Below the pieces are notes generated by a model. That model worked only from the letters and a program-made list of their open reading frames with translations, did no database searches and was not told the origin of the DNA. 33,843 nt of DNA from Dehalococcoidales bacterium (GTDB lineage Bacteria; Chloroflexota; Dehalococcoidia; Dehalococcoidales; RBG-16-60-22): positions 1 through 33,843 of the forward strand of contig JAFGPF010000012.1 in assembly GCA_016926115.1 (NCBI GenBank), given 5' to 3'. Positions 23,178 through 31,143 of the stretch are shown in pieces. The translations under genes were made by a program, and so were the position numbers. Each line of letters starts with the position of its first letter. Within the stretch, counting starts at the first letter, position 1.

Positions 23178-23663
23178 ATGAAGGACATAGTGGAAATCAA
23201 TGAAGAAGACCCGGTTCTGAGGACATTCATCCTATTCACCCAGACCGCCCGCATATCAGCCAAGTATCAGGACGCTTATATGAACAGGAAAACGGGACTC
23301 TCGGACGTCAAGCTGATAGTGCTGATGGCCTTTTTTTATGACCCGACCACATCTATTACCCCCTCGCAGATTGCCCGGTGGACGGACACGGACCCTCACA
23401 ACGTTACGACACTGGTCAACCGGATGAAACGGGAAGGATTACTCGAGACCAGGCGTGACGATAAGGATAGAAGGTTCTTAAGAATTTCCATTACAGAAAA
23501 GGGGCGTGCGTCTCTCAAAGAGTCGATGCCGGCGGCGCAACAGGTCATCGACCACCTAATGGCATCGCTTTCTAGGGATGACATTCTCATGATGGAAAAG
23601 TCCCTCAAGGTCATCAGGCATAACGCCTACGAAGGCCTGGCAAGTCTAACGGAAAATAAGTAG
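23178..23663 (+). CDS. MarR-family transcriptional regulator
   Basis: A 161-residue protein from ATG 23178 (GGAGGG upstream; the ATG at 23130 is unlikely). The winged helix-turn-helix is recognisable: ITPSQIARWTDTDPHNVTTL is the helix-turn-helix, and ETRRDDKDRRFLRISITEKG is the wing with the family's D-x-R signature. MarR dimers bind short palindromes and release DNA on ligand binding. It is the last gene of the AOR 2 cluster and lies just before the palindrome at 23721-23736, a plausible target. TATAAT (23138-23143) upstream may give it its own promoter. Confidence 0.88.
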   Translation: MKDIVEINEEDPVLRTFILFTQTARISAKYQDAYMNRKTGLSDVKLIVLMAFFYDPTTSITPSQIARWTDTDPHNVTTLVNRMKREGLLETRRDDKDRRFLRISITEKGRASLKESMPAAQQVIDHLMASLSRDDILMMEKSLKVIRHNAYEGLASLTENK

Positions 23664-23694
23664 GTTCTCACGTATTCAATTTCCTCACACATTA

Positions 23695-23723
23695 TTGACT
23701 ATTGGAAATATATGATATATATT
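23695..23723 (+). promoter_or_regulatory. Promoter of the gene at 23829
   Basis: TTGACT (23695-23700, 5/6), a 17-bp spacer, and TATATT (23718-23723, 5/6) in an AT-rich stretch. The start would fall near 23730, inside the palindrome described next. Confidence 0.55.
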
Positions 23724-23736
23724 TCATATATGAAAT
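23721..23736. promoter_or_regulatory. Perfect 16-bp palindrome, likely repressor operator
   Basis: ATTTCATATATGAAAT is self-complementary over all 16 bases and overlaps the -10 and start region of the promoter at 23695-23723. Length and symmetry suit a MarR dimer, and a MarR gene ends 57 bp upstream. The pairing of regulator and site is inference. Confidence 0.55.
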
Positions 23737-23828
23737 CCGTTGACAATATATACATATTATATGTTTTAGTCGTTTTACACGCGTTTCCCGGAAAATCCAA
23801 TCGTTTGATATAAATCGAAGGAGGCATA

Positions 23829-24281
23829 ATGCGCAAAAAACCCCGCGAAGTATTCCTGGCAAATTTGCTTTCAGACCTTGTCTCACAATACCCGGACTGG
23901 CAGATAAAAGACCATTGCAGGATTGAGATAGATAGACAGCCCGGCAACCTCTGGCCACAGGCGGATATCCTCATCAGCATGCCCGGACGTAGGTTCATCA
24001 TAGAATATGACGAGGACAGCGACCCGGGTAGAAGCCTCGTGAAATACTGGCCCGTTCTGGACGATTCACGATACGCCATAACCATTATTGAAGTGTGGAA
24101 AGGCGGTCAAACAGTCGGCAGGGGCTATGCCACACTGGCCAAATGGATGGGCACGAGACTCATGAAACTCTACCCGGGGACCATATACGAATTCATCGAA
24201 AGAACTGACGAACCCTCCGAACAGATTACAGGGAGGATAGCCCGGATGATTCTGGGGAGAGAGAAATTGTTGAGTGAGTAA
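23829..24281 (+). CDS. Unrecognised protein, possibly PD-(D/E)XK-nuclease-like
   Basis: A 150-residue soluble protein with AGGAGG before the ATG. Around residues 42-62 it has A-D-I-L-I, then R-R-F-I-I-E-Y-D-E-D-S-D. An Asp followed by a hydrophobic strand carrying Glu is weakly reminiscent of the PD-(D/E)XK core, but no clear catalytic Lys follows. The rest includes a basic N-terminus (MRKKPREVF) and an Arg-rich C-terminal helix. I do not recognise a family. It has its own promoter with an operator palindrome and appears separately regulated. Confidence 0.65.
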   Translation: MRKKPREVFLANLLSDLVSQYPDWQIKDHCRIEIDRQPGNLWPQADILISMPGRRFIIEYDEDSDPGRSLVKYWPVLDDSRYAITIIEVWKGGQTVGRGYATLAKWMGTRLMKLYPGTIYEFIERTDEPSEQITGRIARMILGREKLLSE

Positions 24282-24607
24282 TGATTACCGGCCTTGATAA
24301 TCCCCAAGATTCTAACACATGATAGAAGTAGATATACCGGCCCTGCCAGATGATTTAATAGGAATGGTGGGCGGTACTGTACGATAGGTAGAACCTTTAA
24401 ACTTGTTTTTACCCTAATCCGGTTATTTTAAGTGTTGACCTATTAGATTAGATATGGAGACGGGAGAGGAACGGTCTTCATTTCCTACTATTCTTGGTTT
24501 ACCGTGCTCTTTCCTTCGTTACTCCTTTAGCGTTCGGTTTGAAGTTTCCTATATACTATCTTACCTTTATCGACGAAAATGCATTGAACACAGAAAAACC
24601 GTTAGAC
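24282..24607. other. 326-bp intergenic stretch without recognisable gene
   Basis: A plus-strand frame at 24454-24660 is open but has no ribosome site, its composition is not protein-like, and it runs into the acyl-CoA dehydrogenase gene. No hairpin terminator or promoter pair convinces. It separates the convergent unknown gene and acyl-CoA dehydrogenase. Confidence 0.5.
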
Positions 24608-25753
24608 CTACTCTACGAATTCCCTGCCTAACAGCTCGCGGCATATTATCAGTTTCATGATTTCTGCCGTTCCGTCCCCTAATTCCGTTAATATCGAATC
24701 CCGTAACCTTTGCTCGATAGGAAGGTCCTTACTATAACCATAATGTCCGTGGATTAATAAACACTCGTGGATAATATTAAAAGCGATACGCGGACACCAC
24801 CACTTTGCCATGGCGGATTCTTTCCGGTGTGGTAATCCGTTATCTCTCATCCATAATACCCGGTAGCAGAGCCATCTACCCAGTTCGAGGTATGTTGCCG
24901 CCTCGGCTATCCTAAATGACGTGCCTTGGAACTTCGAGATGGGTTTTCCGAATTGGACCCGCTGCTTCGCGTATTCTATGGTTTCCTGCAGTGTCACTTC
25001 TGCCTTGGATAATGATTGCAGGGCTCCGAAAATCCGGAGACAGTCGAATGCCCGCATCGTAGTCTGAAATCCCTTCCCTTCCTCATCGCCCAGCAGGTAC
25101 TTACTAGGCAGTCTCAAGTCTTCCAGGGATACTATACCGCCTTCGGTTGCTTCACATCCCATATCTTCTATCTTGCTGATACTGATACCAGGTGTATCAA
25201 ACGGAACTAGAAACGGAGTTATTCGTCTCGATGTAATATCTGATTTAGCCAGTACCATGACCGCGTCGCCCTGTGTTGCGAAAGTAACCCGGTTTTTCTC
25301 ACCGTTGAGAATGTAATAATCACCGTCATCCTTAAACGTGGTTTTCAGGTTTCCCAGGTCGGACCCGGCTTCGGCTTCCGTAGCTCCCATGCAAACGATT
25401 TTATCACCTGATGCCATAGCAGGCAGCCATTCTCTTTTTATCTCTTCACACCCAAGACCAATAATAGCTGCCAGGCCATAGTTATTAAAAACCAACCAGG
25501 ATGCATCATCTGCATATTTAGCTAATTCCTCCACTACTATACCATTAGTGACAGCATCTTTAGAGAAGCCTCCGTATTCTTCCGGTATATTCAATCCCAT
25601 TAATCCAAGGTCCGCCACTTTCCGAATTAATTCTGATGGTATTTTCGCCTCTTTAACCCTATCTTTATAGGAATCCGCCAGTTCCTTGGTCCCGAATTCC
25701 TTAATCATTGCCCTGAGCATGTTTTGCTCTTCGCTAAAGGTAAAATCCAACAT
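24608..25753 (-). CDS. Acyl-CoA dehydrogenase
   Basis: A 381-residue flavoprotein with normal length and domain order: N-terminal helical domain (FTFSEEQNMLRAMIKEF), beta domain with CMGATEAEAGSDLGNLKTT for FAD and CoA binding, and a C-terminal helical domain ending GDGTAEIMKLIICRELLG. At the place of the usual catalytic Glu of E-G-T the sequence has Asp (G-D-G-T), so the base may be Asp here or located elsewhere as in some subfamilies. ATG 25753 is preferred, with AGGAG 8 bp upstream; ATG 25759 is too close. It desaturates an acyl-CoA, probably one made by the two CoA-transferases encoded upstream on the same strand. Its codons are noticeably more AT-rich than the AOR and IorA genes. Confidence 0.9.
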   Translation of the reverse strand: MLDFTFSEEQNMLRAMIKEFGTKELADSYKDRVKEAKIPSELIRKVADLGLMGLNIPEEYGGFSKDAVTNGIVVEELAKYADDASWLVFNNYGLAAIIGLGCEEIKREWLPAMASGDKIVCMGATEAEAGSDLGNLKTTFKDDGDYYILNGEKNRVTFATQGDAVMVLAKSDITSRRITPFLVPFDTPGISISKIEDMGCEATEGGIVSLEDLRLPSKYLLGDEEGKGFQTTMRAFDCLRIFGALQSLSKAEVTLQETIEYAKQRVQFGKPISKFQGTSFRIAEAATYLELGRWLCYRVLWMRDNGLPHRKESAMAKWWCPRIAFNIIHECLLIHGHYGYSKDLPIEQRLRDSILTELGDGTAEIMKLIICRELLGREFVE

Positions 25754-25879
25754 ATGCATATCTCCTGATATTTAATATGAAATTATTATGGCTAGTTTTA
25801 CTCTGGTATTTCTTCTGAAGGCGTTTCTCTTATCTCTTGAAGCTGTTTTCATAGATATTATATGCTAAAAGCCGGAATA

Positions 25880-27109
25880 TTATTCGAATATCCTGTCTTG
25901 GATCAGGTTTTTATAGGTCTCATCGGATAGGCCAAGGATCTCTTTGCATATAAATTCATTATGCTCTCCAAGTATCGTAGACCTTCCTACCTCTGAATCC
26001 ACATCAGACAGCTTAATAGACGGTGGATGCGCATAGCTGATTTTACCCATAAATGGATGTTCTACTTCACGAAAATACCGATAGTGTTTTAGTTGAATAT
26101 CATCGTAAATATCTCGAGCGTCTGACACTACTCCAGCACCGACTCCGACATTCTGCATCATGGTCATCACCTGTTCCGGGGCGTAATTGATGGTCCAAGT
26201 CTCTACCAGTTTGTCCAGCTCATCACTATTTTTTAACCTGCCTTCAAGGTTACTAAAGCGGGAATACCGGGACCATTCAGGATTACCGATGACCTTACAA
26301 AAACTCTGCCATTCTTTATCTGTGAATACCTCGATTGCTACCCACCTTTCGTCACCTTTACATCGATATACTCCGTGCGGTGCAGCGTATTTACATTTAT
26401 TTCCCGATATCGTCAAATTACGCTTGTTAGCTGAATAATCCAGCACTAACGGAGTCAAGTAATTCAAGGTGGATTCTATTTGCGATTGGTCAATACACTG
26501 ACCTTTCCCCGTCCGTCGTCGGTAATCGATAGCCGCGACCATTCCCAGTATACTTAACAGGGGGGAAAGCTGGTCGGAATAATAGCTGGATACCGGCACC
26601 GGGCCTCGATCCGGCCAGCCAGCTATCGAATACATCATGGCGTAAGCCGCCAGGGTCATCCCGAAACCGGCTTGTTTTGACATCGGGCCGGTATGGCCGT
26701 ATCCGCAACTCCTGACCATGATGATGTCTGGCTTGATTTTTTTTAGTTCATCATAACCGAGGCCGAATCGTTCCATGACACCAGTTGGGAAACACTCCCC
26801 TAGAACATCTGACCAGGCAACCAGCTTTTTAAAGACTTCCAGAGCCTTTGGGTTTTTCAAATTCAGTGTTAGGCTATACTTGGGGGTTGGATGGCTGAAG
26901 GCGAACAAGGCGCCGCGATTTACTGCATTTGGTGAATCGTTAGTCACGTTTGTGTAGGTGAAGACACGCCTGATGGGATCGGGTTGCTTCATGCTTTCTA
27001 CTCTGACCATTGTGGCCCCAAAATGAGAAAGGAAGTTCATGATGAATACCCCGGCGCCCGACCAAGTCATATCGATTACTTTTAGTCCTTCGAATGGTTT
27101 ATCGACCAT
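25880..27109 (-). CDS. Class III CoA-transferase (CaiB/BaiF family), subunit with Asp
   Basis: The product is 409 residues, the typical CaiB/BaiF length. It starts GLKVIDMTWSGAGVF, a variant of the family start where others have D-L-(S/T)-x-x-x-A-G. It continues with GATMVRVES, DIIMVRSCGYG and later DYRRRTGKGQCID. The active-site region reads S-S-Y-Y-S-D-Q, with an Asp where family members form the aspartyl-CoA thioester. It transfers CoA between carboxylic acids. It lies 9 bp after the other CoA-transferase gene and has GAGGAG before ATG 27109. The two probably form a heteromer like benzylsuccinate CoA-transferase BbsEF. Confidence 0.88.
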   Translation of the reverse strand: MVDKPFEGLKVIDMTWSGAGVFIMNFLSHFGATMVRVESMKQPDPIRRVFTYTNVTNDSPNAVNRGALFAFSHPTPKYSLTLNLKNPKALEVFKKLVAWSDVLGECFPTGVMERFGLGYDELKKIKPDIIMVRSCGYGHTGPMSKQAGFGMTLAAYAMMYSIAGWPDRGPVPVSSYYSDQLSPLLSILGMVAAIDYRRRTGKGQCIDQSQIESTLNYLTPLVLDYSANKRNLTISGNKCKYAAPHGVYRCKGDERWVAIEVFTDKEWQSFCKVIGNPEWSRYSRFSNLEGRLKNSDELDKLVETWTINYAPEQVMTMMQNVGVGAGVVSDARDIYDDIQLKHYRYFREVEHPFMGKISYAHPPSIKLSDVDSEVGRSTILGEHNEFICKEILGLSDETYKNLIQDRIFE

Positions 27110-27118
27110 GTTTCTCCT

Positions 27119-28369
27119 CTAGATTACCTGACGATGTTTCAGAGTTACGAGTTCTTGCTTTGAAAAGCCTAGTTCTTTGCTGTAAATTTCCTCGTTATGT
27201 TCGCCGATTAGGGGCGCCCGGAATCTAATGCCACAATCTGCCTCGCTAAACTTCAGAAAACCTCCCGGATACGTCAAGTCAGTGCCAAGTTCCGGGTGAT
27301 TTATATCAACCCAGAAGTCCCTCTCGACGAATTGGGGGAATTCCATTGCTTCTTCAACATTCAGCGATATCCCTATATGGACACCCTTTTCGAGCGATAA
27401 TTGCAGGAGTTCCGCCTTGGTATGTAAAGCAAAGTATTTCTCAATAACAGCGACAATGGCATCAAGGTCTTCTCCGGTCCATTCTCCGTCATGGGGTTTG
27501 GTCCAGTCCCAGCGCTCCAACGCCGTGGTATCGATGCCGTCCTTTTTCATCTCTTCTATGATGGGTTTGTAGCTGGATGCCATCGCTGCGGTAGCTAATG
27601 TAAACGAAACATCACCGTCCTTGCATCGCCATAATATCGGCTGGTAATAGAGATCTCCATCCCGCATCTGGGTGGTGAACCGGTTCCGGCCCTTTCGCTC
27701 TGGAATGATTTTCTGCAATATCCAGGGTAGCTGCTGCTCCGCGTTACCCACGAATGTAAGTCCCTGTTGGGTAGGTGCATCTACCCACTGGCCTTTCCCA
27801 GAAAACGCGCGATAGTACAGAGCTACCATGGTACCGATGGCGGCATGGGCAGCTCCGACTAGATAAGAATGAAAATAACTGGTGGTCAATGGGGGTCTGT
27901 CCGGGTCCCCCACGGTGTAAATCATACCGCCCAAAGCACGTACGACGAGATCGGAAGCCTTGTAATCTTTATACGGGCCCTCCTGTCCGAAAGCGCTGAT
28001 TGATGTAAACACCAGTCCGGGATTGATCTGGCTTAGCGTCTCGTATCCCAGACCGATTTTCTGCATGTAGCCCGGATCGAATGACTCAATGACTGCATCG
28101 GCTTTCTCCACCAGTTGTTTGAAAATATCTTTACCTTCGGTGGTCTCGATATCGAGTGTGATGCCTCGTTTATTCGCGTTAACAGCGAACCAGTAGAGAC
28201 ATTTTTCCGGATCTTTGACATCGTGATAGAATGGCCCGATGTTTCTTGATTTATCTCCCCCCGGTGGCTCGACTTTTATAACATCCGCCCCCAAATCTCC
28301 GAGCAGCCTTCCGCAAAAGTAACCCTTTTCATTGCTGAGATCGATTACCCTATAACTACTTAACATCAT
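27119..28369 (-). CDS. Class III CoA-transferase (CaiB/BaiF family), subunit lacking the Asp
   Basis: This 416-residue paralogue has the family start YRVIDLSNEKGYFCGRLLGD, GADVIKVEPPGGDKSR, FTSISAFGQEGPYKDY and YRAFSGKGQWVD. At the position aligned with the catalytic Asp it has His (T-S-Y-F-H-S-Y), so it may be a non-catalytic partner of the neighbouring subunit. It is first in the minus-strand operon; no strong ribosome site is seen before ATG 28369. A TTGACA lies upstream on this strand, but no matching -10 box is clear. Confidence 0.85.
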   Translation of the reverse strand: MMLSSYRVIDLSNEKGYFCGRLLGDLGADVIKVEPPGGDKSRNIGPFYHDVKDPEKCLYWFAVNANKRGITLDIETTEGKDIFKQLVEKADAVIESFDPGYMQKIGLGYETLSQINPGLVFTSISAFGQEGPYKDYKASDLVVRALGGMIYTVGDPDRPPLTTSYFHSYLVGAAHAAIGTMVALYYRAFSGKGQWVDAPTQQGLTFVGNAEQQLPWILQKIIPERKGRNRFTTQMRDGDLYYQPILWRCKDGDVSFTLATAAMASSYKPIIEEMKKDGIDTTALERWDWTKPHDGEWTGEDLDAIVAVIEKYFALHTKAELLQLSLEKGVHIGISLNVEEAMEFPQFVERDFWVDINHPELGTDLTYPGGFLKFSEADCGIRFRAPLIGEHNEEIYSKELGFSKQELVTLKHRQVI

Positions 28370-28709
28370 AGTGTTCTCTAAACAACATGTGTAGATTAAT
28401 TGAACCTGTCAACGTACCACTGACCTGTCTCCAGGCGTGATACCTCTAGTAAAGTCAGTACCTCAGTTAGCGCACTCACTCTGACTTACGGGTCAATTAT
28501 ATATCATTTGCCTGAGGGTTGCATATATTCGAGGAGGTACGTTCCCGAGGGTTTCATGTAGTACTTATTTTATTGATTATGTGGTATAAAGGAGGTTGAA
28601 TAATGAAGTGATAGTAACCGATAACGAAGCAGCCTTATATTACACACTGGCTACCTTACCGGATAATCAGATCATAGAAAAGGAAGGAGTTCTAGCTACC
28701 GTATATCAT
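28370..28709. other. 340-bp intergenic region beside tRNA-Val with a possible gene remnant
   Basis: No intact gene. From GTG 28608 a frame encodes V-I-V-T-D-N-E-A-A-L, then Y-T-L-A-T-L-P-D-N-Q-I-I-E-K and becomes non-protein-like after an A5 run at 28678-28682. Shifting one base there restores a plausible E-G-V-L-A-T-V-Y-H before the tRNA 3' end. The piece resembles the N-terminus of a GNAT-like acetyltransferase, cut off by the tRNA gene. A strong AAAGGAGG at 28588-28595 precedes it. Low certainty. Confidence 0.3.
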
Positions 28710-28785
28710 GGTGGGCGGTAGAGGATTTGAACCACTGACCTCCGCGATGTCAACGCGGCGCTCTAACCAACTGAGCTAACCGCCC
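28710..28785 (-). tRNA. tRNA-Val (anticodon GAC)
   Basis: On the minus strand the acceptor GGGCGGT pairs with ACCGCCC. The D arm is GCTC...GAGC, and the anticodon stem CCGCG/CGCGG encloses TTGACAT, giving GAC. The T arm contains GGTTCAAATCC. The discriminator is A and CCA is encoded. Total 76 nt including CCA. Confidence 0.95.
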
Positions 28786-28797
28786 ACGCTCAGATTA

Positions 28798-28827
28798 ATT
28801 CTACTAGATACCCCCGTTTATCGTCAA
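28798..28827 (-). promoter_or_regulatory. Promoter of tRNA-Val
   Basis: On the minus strand TTGACG (28827-28822, 5/6), an 18-bp spacer, and TAGAAT (28803-28798, 5/6). It lies 12 bp upstream of the mature 5' end, which is suitable for a short leader. Confidence 0.6.
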
Positions 28828-28866
28828 CCTCCCCACCAAGCATATGCCCCGTACCTGATGATGTGG

Positions 28867-28872
28867 TAAAAT
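28867..28872 (+). promoter_or_regulatory. Extended -10 for the membrane-protein operon
   Basis: TGG-TAAAAT with the hexamer at 28867-28872 (5/6) and an extended TGn. No clear -35. The start codon at 28930 has GGGAGG upstream. Confidence 0.4.
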
Positions 28873-28929
28873 GGATAAATTTACATCTGTCCTTCACGGA
28901 CCGTTACTAAATACGGGAGGTCTTCACAA

Positions 28930-30030
28930 ATGAACGTTCTCAAGGGACTGGGCACTGCTATCCTGAGTCTTCTACTTTTCCTCTGTCTCAGCGTTTTCAG
29001 CATCGCTTTCCTCCTCCAGAGCACCGTGCTTAATCCCGACTTCGTCGTTAAACAGGTAGACAGAATCGACGTTTCGGAAATCGCCGACGAGTTTGCCGGG
29101 GACCTGTTCTCCGAAGACCTGCCCGGCGAAGCGCAGTTCCTGCGGGCAGCCGTATTCGATATCATCGATGACCAGGAACCCTGGCTTAAAGAGCAGTTCC
29201 GCTACGTTATTAACACGTTTTACGATTACCTACTAAGCGAGACCGATACACTGGAAATCACCATCGACCTGGCGGCGGTCAGAGAAGGTTTAAAGGAGAG
29301 TATCTGGGAATCACTTACCGAACAGGCGGCTGACTGGCTTCCCGACGTTGTAACGCACGAGCTTAGCCCGTACGTTGAGGAGCACTATGACGAGTACGTT
29401 CAGTTGATTCCGGACGAATACGTCCCGCCGGGGATTGCCGACCTGCCTGAAGAACAGCTTATGGGATTCCTCGACCTGTACTTACAGGACATCGGGCAGG
29501 AAATTGAGCAGCAGGACCTGGTGCCGGAAATAACCGGACTACTGGAAGTACTGCTCAAACCTTATTATGACGACTATGCCGATGAGTTCCTGGAGATAGT
29601 GCCTTCCGAGATAGAATGGAACGAGGACAACATTCCCGCCGACGTCATGGACCAGCTGCTTACCGCCAGGGAATACATCGGCTACTTCCAGGCCGGCTTC
29701 TACTGGCTCATCTTTATAATGGTGGTGCTGGCCGGCTTGATTTTCCTGGTAAACTGGAACGTCAGGAATGCCTGCCGCGCGCTGGGAATAGACCTGATTG
29801 TCTTCGGGGCACTGGACCTTATCGGAGTTATCATTGCCAGAGTTAACAGCCCGCTGGGCATGATATCGGACGTGCCTGCGACGTTTGAGTCGTGGCTGAC
29901 TGCCCTCTATAACGACGTCCTCTCTATAATGATGTGGTTCAGCATCGGCGTACTGATTATCGGGATAGCCTTACTCGTGGTATCAATCGTCGTCAAACCC
30001 AAGTCCGCGGAGCCAGCTTACGATGGCTAA
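28930..30030 (+). CDS. Membrane protein with large extracytoplasmic domain, unknown function
   Basis: A 366-residue protein. One N-terminal hydrophobic segment (LGTAILSLLLFLCLSVFSIA, about 6-25) is followed by some 220 mostly acidic residues (about 30-255), and then three hydrophobic segments: YWLIFIMVVLAGLIFLVNW, LGIDLIVFGALDLIGVIIA and MWFSIGVLIIGIALLVVSIV. The acidic domain is probably outside the cell and contains many Asp/Glu and Pro but no Cys pair. I recognise no named family. Its end overlaps the next lipoprotein gene by 8 bp, so the two are likely made together. Confidence 0.75.
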   Translation: MNVLKGLGTAILSLLLFLCLSVFSIAFLLQSTVLNPDFVVKQVDRIDVSEIADEFAGDLFSEDLPGEAQFLRAAVFDIIDDQEPWLKEQFRYVINTFYDYLLSETDTLEITIDLAAVREGLKESIWESLTEQAADWLPDVVTHELSPYVEEHYDEYVQLIPDEYVPPGIADLPEEQLMGFLDLYLQDIGQEIEQQDLVPEITGLLEVLLKPYYDDYADEFLEIVPSEIEWNEDNIPADVMDQLLTAREYIGYFQAGFYWLIFIMVVLAGLIFLVNWNVRNACRALGIDLIVFGALDLIGVIIARVNSPLGMISDVPATFESWLTALYNDVLSIMMWFSIGVLIIGIALLVVSIVVKPKSAEPAYDG

Positions 30031-30400
30031 ACGACTCGTTATCGTCGCGATCCTCCTGCTGTTTCTACTGGCTTCCGTATGCTCCTGCCTGGGATCGGGT
30101 CCGGCGCCCGTGGCGCAGCTGGCGATACTCCGGCAGGAACTGACTAAAGACGAAACAGGCGCGACGGTGGTCTATGTGACCGTGAAGAATAACAGCCAGA
30201 ACGTGGCCGAGCTTGCCGAGGTCAGTGTTGATTTCTACGACGCCAGCAAGAACTACGTAGACAGCGCCACGGACAGCGTCATCAACCTGAGACCCAATGA
30301 GACTTGGGACTTTACGTTCAGGTGTGAGGGGGAGCGCTGCAGCGATGTCACCAGCGCCGAAGTTAGAACGACCTCCGGGACAATCTCAGGGGGATTGTGA
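30023..30400 (+). CDS. FxLYD-domain lipoprotein
   Basis: The 125-residue product has an N-terminal signal (RLVIVAILLLFLLASVCSC) whose cysteine at about position 22 may be lipidated, although the lipobox is not ideal. The rest matches the FxLYD/DUF3426-type beta sandwich: VTVKNNSQNVAELAEVSVDF, then NLRPNETWDFTF. Such domains occur in surface proteins of unknown function. Two cysteines, C96 and C101, could form a disulfide. It is coupled to the upstream membrane protein and overlaps the convergent gene's end by 15 bp. Confidence 0.75.
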   Translation: MAKRLVIVAILLLFLLASVCSCLGSGPAPVAQLAILRQELTKDETGATVVYVTVKNNSQNVAELAEVSVDFYDASKNYVDSATDSVINLRPNETWDFTFRCEGERCSDVTSAEVRTTSGTISGGL

Positions 30401-31075
30401 AGACTTGCTCTTTAGCCACCACCCTACCCCACCGCATACCATAGCCCCCACCGCCGTGAACAGCCCGCAGAATACGGCGGCATCGGCGAAGAACTCCTGC
30501 GGAAACAGCCGCAGCATGTAGCCCTCCGCGTACCAGAACTCGTTGGTGAAAAAGACCAGGTGAAATCTATACCATAAATCGCCAAAACCCCAGAACACGT
30601 CCAGTAGCACCACCGCCACTATCAACACCAGCGACAGACCTCCCCCGTATAGCAACCCCCGCGCCAGCCTCCTCCTGTCTTTAAGCCAGAACACATTGAC
30701 CAAAACGTATGCCAGCAGATACGCAAATGTACCTATATACAGCCCGTAGTCCAGCCACATCAGATCTTTAACATCTTTGAAGTGGCTGGTTTCCTCGTCG
30801 GTAAACAGCCTGACCGGCTGCCCGCCGCTGACCACCGTAAGCTCTATATACTCCCCGCCGCAGTTGAAATAGTCGACCAGGCTATCGTAAGCGCGCTCTA
30901 TCTCCGGTTTTTCCAGCGGCAAACCGTAACTCGATAGCCTCTGGCTTACGTTATATTTATCATAGCCGAAATCACACAGCCAGAAGCTCAGGCTGTTCGC
31001 CATTATCCCGATTGCCGCCGTTAGCAGCATCACGGGCATGCAAATTATAAAAAGCCATTGCGCCGCTGTTTTCAT
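30386..31075 (-). CDS. DUF1461/TIGR01906-like integral membrane protein
   Basis: A 229-residue protein with an N-terminal helix, an extracytoplasmic loop, and further helices. The loop contains L-F-T-D-E-E-x-S-H-F-K-D-V, the diagnostic F-x-x-x-E-x-x-H-x-x-D-V block of TIGR01906/DUF1461. Its later helices are GLYIGTFAYLLAYVLVNVFW, LYGGGLSLVLIVAVVLLDVF and FCGLFTAVGAMVCGGVGWW. Family function is unknown. The end overlaps the convergent FxLYD gene by 15 bp, with no terminator between. Confidence 0.8.
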   Translation of the reverse strand: MKTAAQWLFIICMPVMLLTAAIGIMANSLSFWLCDFGYDKYNVSQRLSSYGLPLEKPEIERAYDSLVDYFNCGGEYIELTVVSGGQPVRLFTDEETSHFKDVKDLMWLDYGLYIGTFAYLLAYVLVNVFWLKDRRRLARGLLYGGGLSLVLIVAVVLLDVFWGFGDLWYRFHLVFFTNEFWYAEGYMLRLFPQEFFADAAVFCGLFTAVGAMVCGGVGWWLKSKSSQSP

Positions 31076-31143
31076 GACATCGTCACCGGTAAGTAGATTT
31101 TACATGAACAGAGCGGAAAACGCACTCGTTGGAGAAAAGCAGG

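Noticed and set aside
24454..24660. 68-codon plus-strand ORF
   Set aside because: No ribosome site, no protein-like pattern, and it overlaps the end of the acyl-CoA dehydrogenase gene.
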